A stretch of DNA of 64,000 nucleotides from Candidatus Freyrarchaeum guaymasense (GTDB lineage Archaea; Asgardarchaeota; Jordarchaeia; Jordarchaeales; Freyrarchaeaceae): contig JAUQZD010000020.1 of assembly GCA_030587405.1 (NCBI GenBank), positions 4,222 to 68,221 on the forward strand, in the 5' to 3' direction. Below the pieces are notes generated by a model, which searched no databases, had not been told where the DNA came from, and saw nothing but the letters and a program-made list of their open reading frames with translations. Positions 1 to 7,902 of this stretch are shown piece after piece. Position 1 is the stretch's first letter. The number at the start of each line of letters is the position of its first letter. Position numbers and translations under genes: made by a program.

Positions 1-762
1 GCCATGCTGATGGGAGTCGGCGACTACACGCTTCCGGGAAAGTACGTTGTAAATGGGTATCTAACCCTTGAAGGGAGAAAAATGAGCAAAAGTAGAAGAT
101 GGCTTATTCCATTGAGGCACGTGCTCGACAGGTTCCCGGCGGACTACATTAGATTTTACTTGTCTTCTAAAGCGTCTAATAGTGTAAGTGATAACGACTT
201 CAGCTGGAAGGAGTTCATGGGCAAGATTAACGGGGATCTCGTGGACAACGTGGGAAACTTTGTCCATCGTGTTTTAACGTTTATTTCAAGGTGGTTTGAG
301 GGAGAAGTCCCTGAGCCTAGAGAGCTAGACGAGAGAGATAAAGAGTTCTTGTCTGAGGTCAGGAGGATGGTGGAGGAGGTGGAGGCAGAGTACGAGAAAT
401 GCGACTTCTCAAAGGTAATTAGGCGTATTCTTGAAGCATTCAAAGCTGCAAACAGCTACTTCACCGTCAAAGCCCCTTGGGAAGCGGTGAAGAAAGGAGG
501 GGATGCAGCCACCCCCCTCTACATCTGTGCAAACTTCCTTTACTCAGCTGCAATATGCCTTTACCCTATTATACCAGCATCAGCCGAGAAGATATTTGAG
601 ATGATGAACGTAAAGCCGGGAAACTGGGATACCGCCAAGGAGCTCAGCGTGAAGGCAGGACACAAGATTAACAAGCCGAAACCACTCTTTAGAAAGATGA
701 CGGAGAGAGAAGTAGAAGAGGAAATAAAAGCGTTGGAAGAAGGGAGGATCGCTATAGAGTAG
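1..762 (+). CDS. metG: methionyl-tRNA synthetase, C-terminal part (5' end outside window)
   Basis: Charges initiator and elongator tRNA-Met with methionine in the cytoplasm. The reading frame is open from base 1, so the gene begins outside the window; about 253 codons remain. The class I signature RKMSKS lies near residue 27, preceded by the typical NGYLTLEG stretch. It is followed by the helical anticodon-binding domain, including DNVGNFVHR and the later APWE motif. No C-terminal EMAP-like tRNA-binding domain follows, so this is the short form. The stop at 760-762 is followed by about 245 nt before ahcY. KMSKS spacing and the helical domain make the call secure. Confidence 0.95.
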   Translation, partial: AMLMGVGDYTLPGKYVVNGYLTLEGRKMSKSRRWLIPLRHVLDRFPADYIRFYLSSKASNSVSDNDFSWKEFMGKINGDLVDNVGNFVHRVLTFISRWFEGEVPEPRELDERDKEFLSEVRRMVEEVEAEYEKCDFSKVIRRILEAFKAANSYFTVKAPWEAVKKGGDAATPLYICANFLYSAAICLYPIIPASAEKIFEMMNVKPGNWDTAKELSVKAGHKINKPKPLFRKMTEREVEEEIKALEEGRIAIE

Positions 763-1006
763 CGGAGCACTTAAAAACAGAGGTTCACACGACTTTAAAG
801 CTGCCATGATCCATACGGCTACCTGAGGTTCCTAATAAGTGGAAGGTTATTTGCTGAACAGCTTGCATTCCGGTACAGAACAAGATGGGAGTGCTTAAAG
901 AAAAAACTTGGAGGAAAATAAATTAGAATGGTTAAATAAACACGAAAAATTTAAAGGGGTCTCATTTGAGGGGTTAGAGAGATTAAATTATAGGAGATGG
1001 TGGATC

Positions 1007-2373
1007 TTGGTTCAGACTCAGAGAGGAGAAAAATATGAAATTCGAGACCTAAGCTTAGCGTCAGAAGGGAGGAAAGCTATTAGATGGGCTGAAAACCACA
1101 TGCCTGTTCTACGGATGATCAAAGAGAGGTTTTCTTCAGAAAGGCCGTTAGAAGGAGTTGTTGTCGGGGCATGCTTGCACGTCACGAAGGAGACAGCCGT
1201 TCTAGTTAGGACGCTGCGTGCTGGGGGTGCCGAAGTATACTTGTGCGCGTCAAACCCGTTATCAACGCAAGACCATGTCGCAGCTGCGCTGGTTGAGGAT
1301 GGAATCCACACCTTTGCATGGTATGGGATGGATACTGAAGGGTACTATAGAGCGATAGGCAACGTGATCAAGGCTAAGCCTAACGTGACGTTAGATGACG
1401 GAGCAGATCTTGTTTCAACGATAGCTAAGCTTAAACACGGAGAGAGCGGAGCGGAAGTGGAGATAGTTAAGGGAGTTATTGGAGAAGAGGGGAACTGGTG
1501 GAGTAGTGTTTGGGGTGGAGCTGAGGAGACGACTACTGGAGTTATACGTCTTAGAGCCATGGCTGAGGAGGGCACTCTTCCTTACCCGATACTTGCCACG
1601 AACGACACCCCCACAAAATGGGAAACCTCCCTTTAGAGGGGCCCAAATTCGATAATATATGGGGGACCGGGCAGTCCACACTTGATGGCATAATGAGGGC
1701 GACGTCGGAGCTAATAGCAGGTAAGGTTGTCGTGGTGGCAGGGTATGGCCATTGCGGACGCGGAATAGCTCTCCGCGCTAAGGGTCTCGGCGCTAGGAGG
1801 GTTATAGTAAGTGAGATAAACCCTCATAGGGCTCTCACCGCAGCTCTTGAAGGAATAGATGTAATGCCAATGCATAGGGCAGCTGAAATAGGCGACATAT
1901 TCATCACCGCGACTGGATGTAAGGATGTGATAAGGAAGGAGCACATGGAGAAAATGAAGGATGGGGCGATCTTAGCTAATGCAGGACATTTTGATGTGGA
2001 GATCAATATAAAGGACTTGGAGGAGCTCTCCGTTAAGAAGGAGGAGATACGTCCTAACGTTGAGGAGTACACGTTAAGAAACGGTAGAAGACTTTACTTA
2101 CTTGCCCAAGGACGACTAGTAAACCTTGTCGCAGCTGAGGGGCATCCCAGCTCGGTAATGGATATGAGCTTCAGCGACCAGGCGCTGGCTGTCGAATGGA
2201 TCGTTAAAAATAGAGAAGAACTTGGGAAGGCTGGAAACGTGGTGCTAGACATACCTAAGGAAATAGATATGACTGTAGCAGAATTGAAGTGTAAGGCTCT
2301 TGGTATAGAGCTTGAAAGACTGACGGAGGAACAGGTGGCTTACCTGAAGGGTTGGAGAGAAGGGACGGCGTGA
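1007..2373 (+). CDS. ahcY: S-adenosylhomocysteine hydrolase, interrupted by a 23-nt BHB-type intron
   Basis: Splits S-adenosylhomocysteine into adenosine and homocysteine (methyl cycle) with bound NAD. Two frames are needed: exon 1 (to 1624) carries [16 protein letters not shown] and [10 protein letters not shown]; exon 2 (from 1648) carries [11 protein letters not shown], the NAD fold [15 protein letters not shown] and AAEGHPS. Read straight through, the first frame stops at TAG 1634-1636. Removing 1625-1647 gives [11 protein letters not shown], exactly the family spacing, and a 447-residue protein (family about 410-430). The TTG at 1007 is chosen because GGAG/GGTGG precede it and a TATA-like ATTTAAAG lies at 948-955; the frame is open back to a TTG at 908. 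About 12 residues precede EETTTG that most relatives lack. Confidence 0.9.
1625..1647 (+). other. predicted archaeal mRNA intron (bulge-helix-bulge type) in ahcY
   Basis: Seen in the sequence: TGGG 1619-1622 pairs with CCCA 1642-1645 as a 4-bp central helix. It is flanked by 3-nt bulges AAA 1623-1625 and AAT 1646-1648. Between them CCTC 1626-1629 can pair with GAGG/GGGG at 1638-1641 as an inner hairpin. Known: the archaeal tRNA endonuclease cuts after the second nucleotide of each bulge. That removes 1625-1647 and restores the ahcY frame with the consensus residue spacing. The outer helix is weak, so this is a relaxed motif, as in other archaeal mRNA introns. The AA repeat makes the exact cut ambiguous, but the spliced product is the same. 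Confidence 0.82.
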
Positions 2374-2503
2374 AAACTGTGTGGACGGAAAAGGCTATAT
2401 AGGTATTTTTAGGAGGGCATTTTCTTTTCCTCTGTTAAAGCTTTAAGAGGAGTCTCTCGAGTCTTTAGACATCAAGGACTAGCCTAAGTAAGCGGTTAAG
2501 CGA

Positions 2504-3430
2504 GTGATGGTGATGAGCGTGAGGAACAAGTACTCCATAGCGGTTTTTGAGCTGGTGGCGGCGTCGCTGATATGGGGGGCTTCGTTCCCAGCCGTTAAGG
2601 TTGGACTGGAATACTTAGACCCGTACACCTTGGTCTTTCTCAGGTTCCTTCTTGCAGCAGTACTTCTAATTCCAGTAGTCAGATTTCGAGGAACCGAAGG
2701 GTTTTCTCTTGCAATGCGTAAACGTGAAGTTTTAGTCCTCGGCTCTCTAAACGCCGCAGCGTTTCTAATGCAATTTGTAGGGATGGAACATACGGCTGCA
2801 GGGTTAGCTTCACTACTTGTTAACGTTAACGTTGTAGTTGTGGCGGTGCTTTCATTCTTCTTTCTTGGGGAGAAGATCGGAAAAAGAATGGGGGTAGCCA
2901 TAGCGTTAAGCCTTATCGGGGTGGCATTGCTAACAATTGTACCCCACATTGGTAAGCCTTTCTGGATCGGTGAACTTTTAGGTAACTTGGCAGTTTTATC
3001 TGCAGGCGTCATCTGGGCATTTTACATAGTTTTATCGAAGAAGGTTTTGACGATGAATAGCCCTGAGAGATTTTCACAGTTAGACTTAACGTTTTCAGTT
3101 ATAATTTACACGGCGCTCGTCTTAGGAGCCGCCGCTATCCCCAAACTTGTAACTTTGAGAAACGCCGTGTTGATAGCAACTCTTCCAGTCATCGTTGTGG
3201 TATTTTTCATGGCGGTTTTCTGCACTATAATAGCTTTTATACTCTACTTCAGAGGTATAGAGTTCGTCCCCGCATCTGCTGCCGCAGTCATATTTCTTCT
3301 AGAGGTAGTCTTCGCATTCATAGTCTCCGTCCTGTTTTTAGGTGAAGAAATGACGGTGCCTACGTTAATTGGTGGAGTTTTAATTGGAGTTGCTGTTTAC
3401 CTAGCATCGGTCACGGATGCTGAAGGTTAA
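2504..3430 (+). CDS. EamA/DMT-family membrane transporter
   Basis: Predicted drug/metabolite exporter of the inner membrane; the substrate cannot be read from sequence. About 308 residues form ten hydrophobic helices in two EamA repeats of about 140 residues. The first begins with LIWGASFPAVKVGL, the second with LSAGVIWAFYIVLSKK. Each half ends in the typical helix after a FLGE turn (FFLGEKIG near residue 123, FLGEEMT near 283). The start is uncertain: GTG 2504, ATG 2507 and ATG 2513 are all in frame with no clear ribosome site. The gene is convergent with queC and overlaps its end by 4 nt. Confidence 0.85.
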   Translation: MMVMSVRNKYSIAVFELVAASLIWGASFPAVKVGLEYLDPYTLVFLRFLLAAVLLIPVVRFRGTEGFSLAMRKREVLVLGSLNAAAFLMQFVGMEHTAAGLASLLVNVNVVVVAVLSFFFLGEKIGKRMGVAIALSLIGVALLTIVPHIGKPFWIGELLGNLAVLSAGVIWAFYIVLSKKVLTMNSPERFSQLDLTFSVIIYTALVLGAAAIPKLVTLRNAVLIATLPVIVVVFFMAVFCTIIAFILYFRGIEFVPASAAAVIFLLEVVFAFIVSVLFLGEEMTVPTLIGGVLIGVAVYLASVTDAEG

Positions 3431-4161
3431 ACCGTTGAGGAACTGTAAATCGTTGGGTCAGAGCCGATGGATTCCAGGAAAGCACGTTTCCGCCTCACGC
3501 AGCTTTCACAAGTGCCACAATGTACCGGTTTTCCATCGTCTGTTAGCCCCTTGGGGTTATAGCATGAGTTTGAGAACTCAACTGGAACGTTGAGATCACC
3601 GGCAAGCAAGCAAATTTCCTTTTTACCCATGGAGATGAGGGGAGCCTTTAAGTTCACACGCGCCTTAAGCGTTGACATAGCAAGCACAGCATTCATTTTC
3701 TCAACGAAAGCGAGAGAATTATCGGGAAAAGTTTCCGCTTCCTCCCTGTTAAACCCTGTAATTATGTCTACTTCCCCGCCGAGTGTTTCAGCGTACGCCG
3801 AAGCCACCGCTATGAAGCAGAGGTTCCTTGCGGGAATCCAGACGCTCCTAGCGGTCTCCCTTAGTTTTCGAACGTTTTTCAGGTCATACATTTTCGGCTC
3901 TGGAAGAGCACTTTTTCCCTCAATTAAAGCCGACCCTGACATCTGGGAGAATGTTCGAAGCCATGGAAGATCAATAAATATGGTTTTTTTAACGCCGGCT
4001 AGGGACGAAATCTTTTCACAAACCTGTCTTACGATCCTTTCTTCCCTTGAGCCGTAGAGGAAGGTTAATGTGTGTAGTTCATCGTATCCTCCTCTTTTTT
4101 TAGCCCACCACAGGGCAACCGAGGAGTCTAAACCGCCGCTTAGTAAGATAACACCGAGCAT
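3427..4161 (-). CDS. queC: 7-cyano-7-deazaguanine synthase
   Basis: Makes preQ0 from 7-carboxy-7-deazaguanine and ammonia with ATP; in archaea preQ0 feeds archaeosine in tRNA. The ATP-binding PP-loop SGGLDSS lies near the N-terminus. The C-terminal zinc site is visible as CYNP...CGTCESCVRR (four Cys). Length is 244 residues from the ATG at 4161, which directly precedes the LGVILLSGG strand; the frame is open nine codons further upstream. No queD or queE is adjacent. It shares the upstream region at 4162-4248 with divergent larB. Confidence 0.93.
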   Translation of the reverse strand: MLGVILLSGGLDSSVALWWAKKRGGYDELHTLTFLYGSREERIVRQVCEKISSLAGVKKTIFIDLPWLRTFSQMSGSALIEGKSALPEPKMYDLKNVRKLRETARSVWIPARNLCFIAVASAYAETLGGEVDIITGFNREEAETFPDNSLAFVEKMNAVLAMSTLKARVNLKAPLISMGKKEICLLAGDLNVPVEFSNSCYNPKGLTDDGKPVHCGTCESCVRRKRAFLESIGSDPTIYSSSTV

Positions 4162-4248
4162 TTTTTGAGTGCCCCCTAGAGTCAACATTAATAGTTCTTT
4201 CAGGTGAATTTAAACATGGCTTTGACGAGGCGATGAGGAGGGAGAAAC

Positions 4249-5058
4249 ATTTACCCCTTAAGGAAAGTTCTCGAGAAGGTCGCAAGGGGAGAGTTAGGGT
4301 TAGAGGAGGCTGAACGGATAGTTCGAGCGTTTCAGGTCATGGAGTTAAAGGAGATAGCTAAGATAGATGTTGGGAGGGAACACCGTTCAAGCGTTCCGGA
4401 GATCGTTTACGCTACAGGTAAACGTTTAATGGACCTTTTAGAAATAGCAAGAAAAGTTGTTGAGGAGAAAGGGTACGTTGTGGTTACGAGGTGTGACAGG
4501 GAGAGCTTGGATGCTTTAATAAAAGAGTTTTCAGCTGAAAAGTACCGGAGGAAAGTTATAGAGGAGGTAGGCACCATCTACGTCCAGCGAGATGATTACA
4601 AACCTCCAAGAACAGGCGGGAAGGTGGGCGTTCTAACCGCTGGAACGGCTGACATACCTGTAGCAGAGGAAGCAAAGCTAGTAGCTGAATGCATGGGATG
4701 TGAAGTTTACACAGCGTACGATGTGGGTGTGGCAGGGATTCATAGGCTATTCGAACCGCTGGCGCAATTTGTAAAGTCTGGGGTTGACGTTATAGTCGTC
4801 GTAGCAGGCATGGAGGGAGCTCTACCATCCGTGGTGGCGGGTTTAGTTGACTTACCGGTGATAGGGGTCCCTACAAGTACAGGTTATGGGCTTGGAGGAG
4901 GAGGGATCGGGGCTCTGATCTCTATGCTTCAATCATGTTCTCCTGGACTTGCTGTTGTAAACATAGATAATGGGCTTGGAGGCGGGGCGATGGCAGCTAT
5001 AATCGCTAATAGGATAGCTATGTTTAGGGAAGGGAGGAGACATGCAGAAGACCGTTAA
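4249..5058 (+). CDS. larB: nickel-pincer cofactor biosynthesis protein LarB, apparent ATT start
   Basis: LarB carboxylates and hydrolyses nicotinic acid adenine dinucleotide, the first step towards the nickel-pincer nucleotide cofactor. It has the PurE-like C-terminal fold with VGVLTAGTADIPVAEEA and the glycine-rich GYGLGGGG and DNGLGGGAMA stretches. The first ATG (4339) would remove a conserved N-terminal helix: upstream codons read RKVLEKVARGELGLEEAE, which matches the family, up to a TGA at 4234-4236. No ATG, GTG or TTG occurs there. An ATT at 4249 sits 7 nt after GGAGG (4237-4241), giving 269 residues. A TATA-like TTTAAA lies at 4210-4215. The gene overlaps larC by 17 nt. Function is secure; the start is inferred. 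Confidence 0.88.
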   Translation: MYPLRKVLEKVARGELGLEEAERIVRAFQVMELKEIAKIDVGREHRSSVPEIVYATGKRLMDLLEIARKVVEEKGYVVVTRCDRESLDALIKEFSAEKYRRKVIEEVGTIYVQRDDYKPPRTGGKVGVLTAGTADIPVAEEAKLVAECMGCEVYTAYDVGVAGIHRLFEPLAQFVKSGVDVIVVVAGMEGALPSVVAGLVDLPVIGVPTSTGYGLGGGGIGALISMLQSCSPGLAVVNIDNGLGGGAMAAIIANRIAMFREGRRHAEDR

Positions 5059-6280
5059 AGTCATAGTGGATTGTTCTATTGCGGGGATATCAGGGGACAT
5101 GTTTCTTGGTGCAATGGTCGAGTTAGGAGGAAGCAGGGAGAAGCTTGAAACCCTGGCAGGGATACTTCCAAAGATAATGAAATGTAAAGATGTAAGGGTG
5201 AGTGTTAAAAAGGTTAAGCGTGGAGGAGTGGCGGCGACCAAAGTAGAGTTGGTGTTAAAGGAAAAGCTGGGAATACGGGGTGGCGAGCTGATGGATATAG
5301 TGGAAAGGGCTGTAGGTGAGCTTGGGTTATCGAAACGTGCAGCTGATATTGCTATGGACTCTGCAAGGGCGCTCATCCGGTGCGAAGCGAAGATTCATGG
5401 TGAAAGCGTAGAGGACGTACACCTTCACGAGGCAGGTTCTGCAGATACCGTTTTTGACTTGGTGGGAGCCGCACTCCTATGTGACGAACTACACTTAACG
5501 GAAGCAGACTGGTTTACAACCCCCGTTGCCGTGGGAGGGGGGCGAGTGTCGTTTTCCCACGGCTCCCTTCCAGCTCCTCCCCCAGCAGTTGTGGAGATAA
5601 TTAGAGAGAACAAGTTAATTATGGCTGGCGGTCCTGCTCCTTACGAGCTGGCGACTCCGACAGGTGTAGCTATATTGGCAGGTTTAAAGGCTAAGTCCTC
5701 ACCATACATGCCCATGGTTGCCCCTTTAAGGGTGGGGTATGGGGCAGGCGAAAGAGAACTGGTGGAGGTTCCTAACGTTCTAAGGGTGATCGTCGGTGAG
5801 GAGGTGGAAACCCATGGAGACGACGTTTACATTATAGAGACAAACTTGGATGATGTTCCAGGGGAGGTTATCGCGTACGCTATGGATGCGCTCTTCAGGG
5901 CAGGAGCAAAGGACGCTGTAATTATTCCTGTGATCGCTAAGAAGGGGAGGCCGGGCTGCATAATCCAAGTTCTGAGCCCACCTGAGAAGTGCATCGAGAT
6001 AGCCAAGGTATTAATTAGAGAGACGGGAACTCTGGGGGTTCGAATACACCACTCTAAGAGGCTTATCTTAAGCAGAGAAACAGTTAAGGTTGAGTTTGAG
6101 GTGGAAGGAGTTAATTATCCTGTCAGGCTTAAGATTGCACGAGACAAGAAGGGGAATATCATAAGGGTTAAGCCCGAGTTTGAGGACTTGAAAAGAGTCG
6201 CAGAGGCTACAGGTAAGGCTTTAAGATGGATTGTTGAAGAGTTTAACAAGAAAACTGGTTTTAAAGAGGGGGTCGGTTAA
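5042..6280 (+). CDS. larC: nickel-pincer cofactor biosynthesis protein LarC
   Basis: CTP-dependent cyclometallase that inserts nickel into the pincer nucleotide. The N-terminus carries DCSIAGISGDMFLGA, the C-terminal half ETNLDDVPGEV and the TLGVR stretch; length is 412 residues. In some bacteria LarC is made through a programmed frameshift as LarC1/C2; here it is one uninterrupted frame. The ATG at 5042 has GGGAGGAGA directly before it inside the end of larB, so the two are translationally coupled. No larE sulfur donor or larA racemase lies in this window, so the client enzyme is not identified. Confidence 0.92.
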   Translation: MQKTVKVIVDCSIAGISGDMFLGAMVELGGSREKLETLAGILPKIMKCKDVRVSVKKVKRGGVAATKVELVLKEKLGIRGGELMDIVERAVGELGLSKRAADIAMDSARALIRCEAKIHGESVEDVHLHEAGSADTVFDLVGAALLCDELHLTEADWFTTPVAVGGGRVSFSHGSLPAPPPAVVEIIRENKLIMAGGPAPYELATPTGVAILAGLKAKSSPYMPMVAPLRVGYGAGERELVEVPNVLRVIVGEEVETHGDDVYIIETNLDDVPGEVIAYAMDALFRAGAKDAVIIPVIAKKGRPGCIIQVLSPPEKCIEIAKVLIRETGTLGVRIHHSKRLILSRETVKVEFEVEGVNYPVRLKIARDKKGNIIRVKPEFEDLKRVAEATGKALRWIVEEFNKKTGFKEGVG

Positions 6281-6336
6281 GTATCGTCGTCATAAAGTTT
6301 AAAAGGTTCTTCTCGATCATTCTCTGAAGACAAATC

Positions 6337-6705
6337 TTGAGAGTGGTGAAAGTGGATAAAGAAGAGGTTATGCGGATCTTGAAGAAGCTTAATGACCCGG
6401 AATACCCGATGTCCATTGTAGACATGGGAATAGTTACGGAAGATGATGTCTCGATCGAAGAAGATAAGGTTACTATAACGTTTACTCCCACATCGCCAGT
6501 ATGCCCCATGGGGAGTATCATCGGTGTTATTATAAAGAAAGTTTTGGAGGATAAGCTGGGGGTTAGAGCTGAAGTTAAAGTTCGTCCGGGAAGCCACATT
6601 AACGAGGAACTTATAAATAACATGTTAAATGACAAAGCCAAGTATGACCAAGTCGTTAAGCAGCTTGAGCAGAGCGGACTCTTAGAAAGATGCTACGTTG
6701 GATAA
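6337..6705 (+). CDS. MIP18/DUF59-family protein, probable Fe-S maturation factor
   Basis: A protein of about 120 residues with the DUF59 fold. It has VDMGIV after the first helix and TSPVCPMGSIIG around the conserved single cysteine. Relatives (SufT, the MIP18 branch) help to deliver iron-sulfur clusters; the role here is by family only. The start is unsure: TTG 6337, GTG 6343, 6346 and 6352 are all in frame, and GGTGA just before 6352 could favour the last. It lies 56 nt after larC on the same strand and may share its transcript. Confidence 0.75.
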   Translation: MRVVKVDKEEVMRILKKLNDPEYPMSIVDMGIVTEDDVSIEEDKVTITFTPTSPVCPMGSIIGVIIKKVLEDKLGVRAEVKVRPGSHINEELINNMLNDKAKYDQVVKQLEQSGLLERCYVG

Positions 6706-6906
6706 ACTAGGCAGCTTAAAGGGGAAGGCGCCAACATAACTTTTTATTATTACTTAAGTGAAAGATTGTGTTTTCTCCCATTGAAAGCGTATTTCGAGTA
6801 GGGGAGGGATCAAGTTTTACGGAGTGGCTGCTTTTAAGGGTGAGGTAAACTCTTTAAAGCGTTGAGGAGTCCTTTGTAAGACCCGGTGTTTTTTGAGGAG
6901 GGTGAA

Positions 6907-7902
6907 ATGTTGATTGGTTGCTTGGAGGGAAAAGATCTTATAACGACTCAGGAATGGCGGGTCGAAGAAATAGAGGAAGTTTTAAAGCTTGCTGCGGACG
7001 TTAAGAAGCATCCCGAAGAATATTCCGATGTTTTAAGTGGTAGGTCTTTGATCATGCTCTTCTTCAACCCAAGTACCAGGACGCGGTTATCGTTTGAGAT
7101 TGGAATGACGCAGCTTGGTGGACACGCAATCTACATGCCTGCTGATTCAGGGTGGATTGGTAAGGGTTCAGAGTCAATTAAGGATACGGCATCCGTGATG
7201 GCACGCTACGGAGATGCAATATCGATAAGGATATTCCCAAACGTTACAGGGTGGAATTACGGTGAGAGTAATAGGGTGGTCAGAGAGTTTGCCCGGTGGG
7301 CGGACGTGCCCGTGATTAACATGGAATGCGACATGTTCCATCCATGCCAAGCTTTAGCCGATATAATGACCGTCAAGGAGAAAAAGGGAAGGTTAAACGG
7401 AAGGAAGTTTCTATTAAGCTGGGTTTATCATCCCAAGCCTCTGCCCTGCAGCGTTCCAAACTCGGCGCTTTTAATAGCGACACGGTTCGGGCTTGATGTG
7501 ACGCTTCTTCACCCCAAGGGGTTTGAGCTAGACGAGCAAATCATGGAGTGGGCGCGGAGGAACATTGAGGAGTCAGGAGGAAGCCTCGAGGTTACTGACA
7601 GCCTTGAGGAGGCTTACGATGGAGCAGACATCGTTTACGTCAAAGCATGGGGTTCCTTAAAGTATTACGGAAACCCTCAAGAGGAAAAAAGGCTAAGGGT
7701 TAAGTTTAGGGATTGGACCTGCAACGAAGAATTAATGGAATTGGCAAGGAAGGACGCGATATTCATGCACTGCCTACCCATAAGAAGGAACGTGGAGGCC
7801 ACGGACGGGGTTATCGACGGGGCTCACTCGGTGATCTACGACGAGGCAGAAAACAGGCTGCATGTCCAGAAAGCGGTGCTAATGTCGGTTATTTCAACGT
7901 AA
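6907..7902 (+). CDS. transcarbamylase of the N-acetylornithine/ornithine carbamoyltransferase group
   Basis: Transfers a carbamoyl group to an ornithine-type substrate in arginine synthesis. The carbamoyl-phosphate loop FFNPSTRTRLSFE and HPCQALAD are present. The second domain follows the N-acetylornithine transcarbamylase pattern (YHPKPL, SVPNSAL, AWGSLKYYGN, HCLPIRRN, DEAENRLHVQKA) instead of the GDGNN and DSMG loops of ordinary OTCase. Where Xanthomonas AOTCase has carboxylated Lys302 (HCLPLRRNVK, from memory), this protein has Glu (HCLPIRRNVE). The ATG at 6907 follows GAGGAGGGTGAA; the frame is open to a GTG at 6886. It converges on the first LysW cluster, overlapping lysK by 9 nt, which fits an arginine role. 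The exact substrate is unknown. Confidence 0.82.
   Translation: MLIGCLEGKDLITTQEWRVEEIEEVLKLAADVKKHPEEYSDVLSGRSLIMLFFNPSTRTRLSFEIGMTQLGGHAIYMPADSGWIGKGSESIKDTASVMARYGDAISIRIFPNVTGWNYGESNRVVREFARWADVPVINMECDMFHPCQALADIMTVKEKKGRLNGRKFLLSWVYHPKPLPCSVPNSALLIATRFGLDVTLLHPKGFELDEQIMEWARRNIEESGGSLEVTDSLEEAYDGADIVYVKAWGSLKYYGNPQEEKRLRVKFRDWTCNEELMELARKDAIFMHCLPIRRNVEATDGVIDGAHSVIYDEAENRLHVQKAVLMSVIST

Noticed and set aside
806..857. Possible box C/D small RNA (ATGAT near 806, CTGA near 823 and 854)
   Set aside because: Only partial C and C' boxes are present and no target guide could be judged by eye.
908..1006. N-terminal extension of ahcY from TTG 908
   Set aside because: A TATA-like site at 948-955 and a better ribosome site before 1007 favour the later start; the extra 33 codons are not conserved in the family.
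1618..2373. A separate short ahcY gene starting at ATG 1618
   Set aside because: The ATG lies over the predicted intron and would give a protein without the N-terminal substrate-binding half.
5042..6280. Programmed frameshift in larC as in lactobacilli
   Set aside because: The frame is continuous over all 412 codons.
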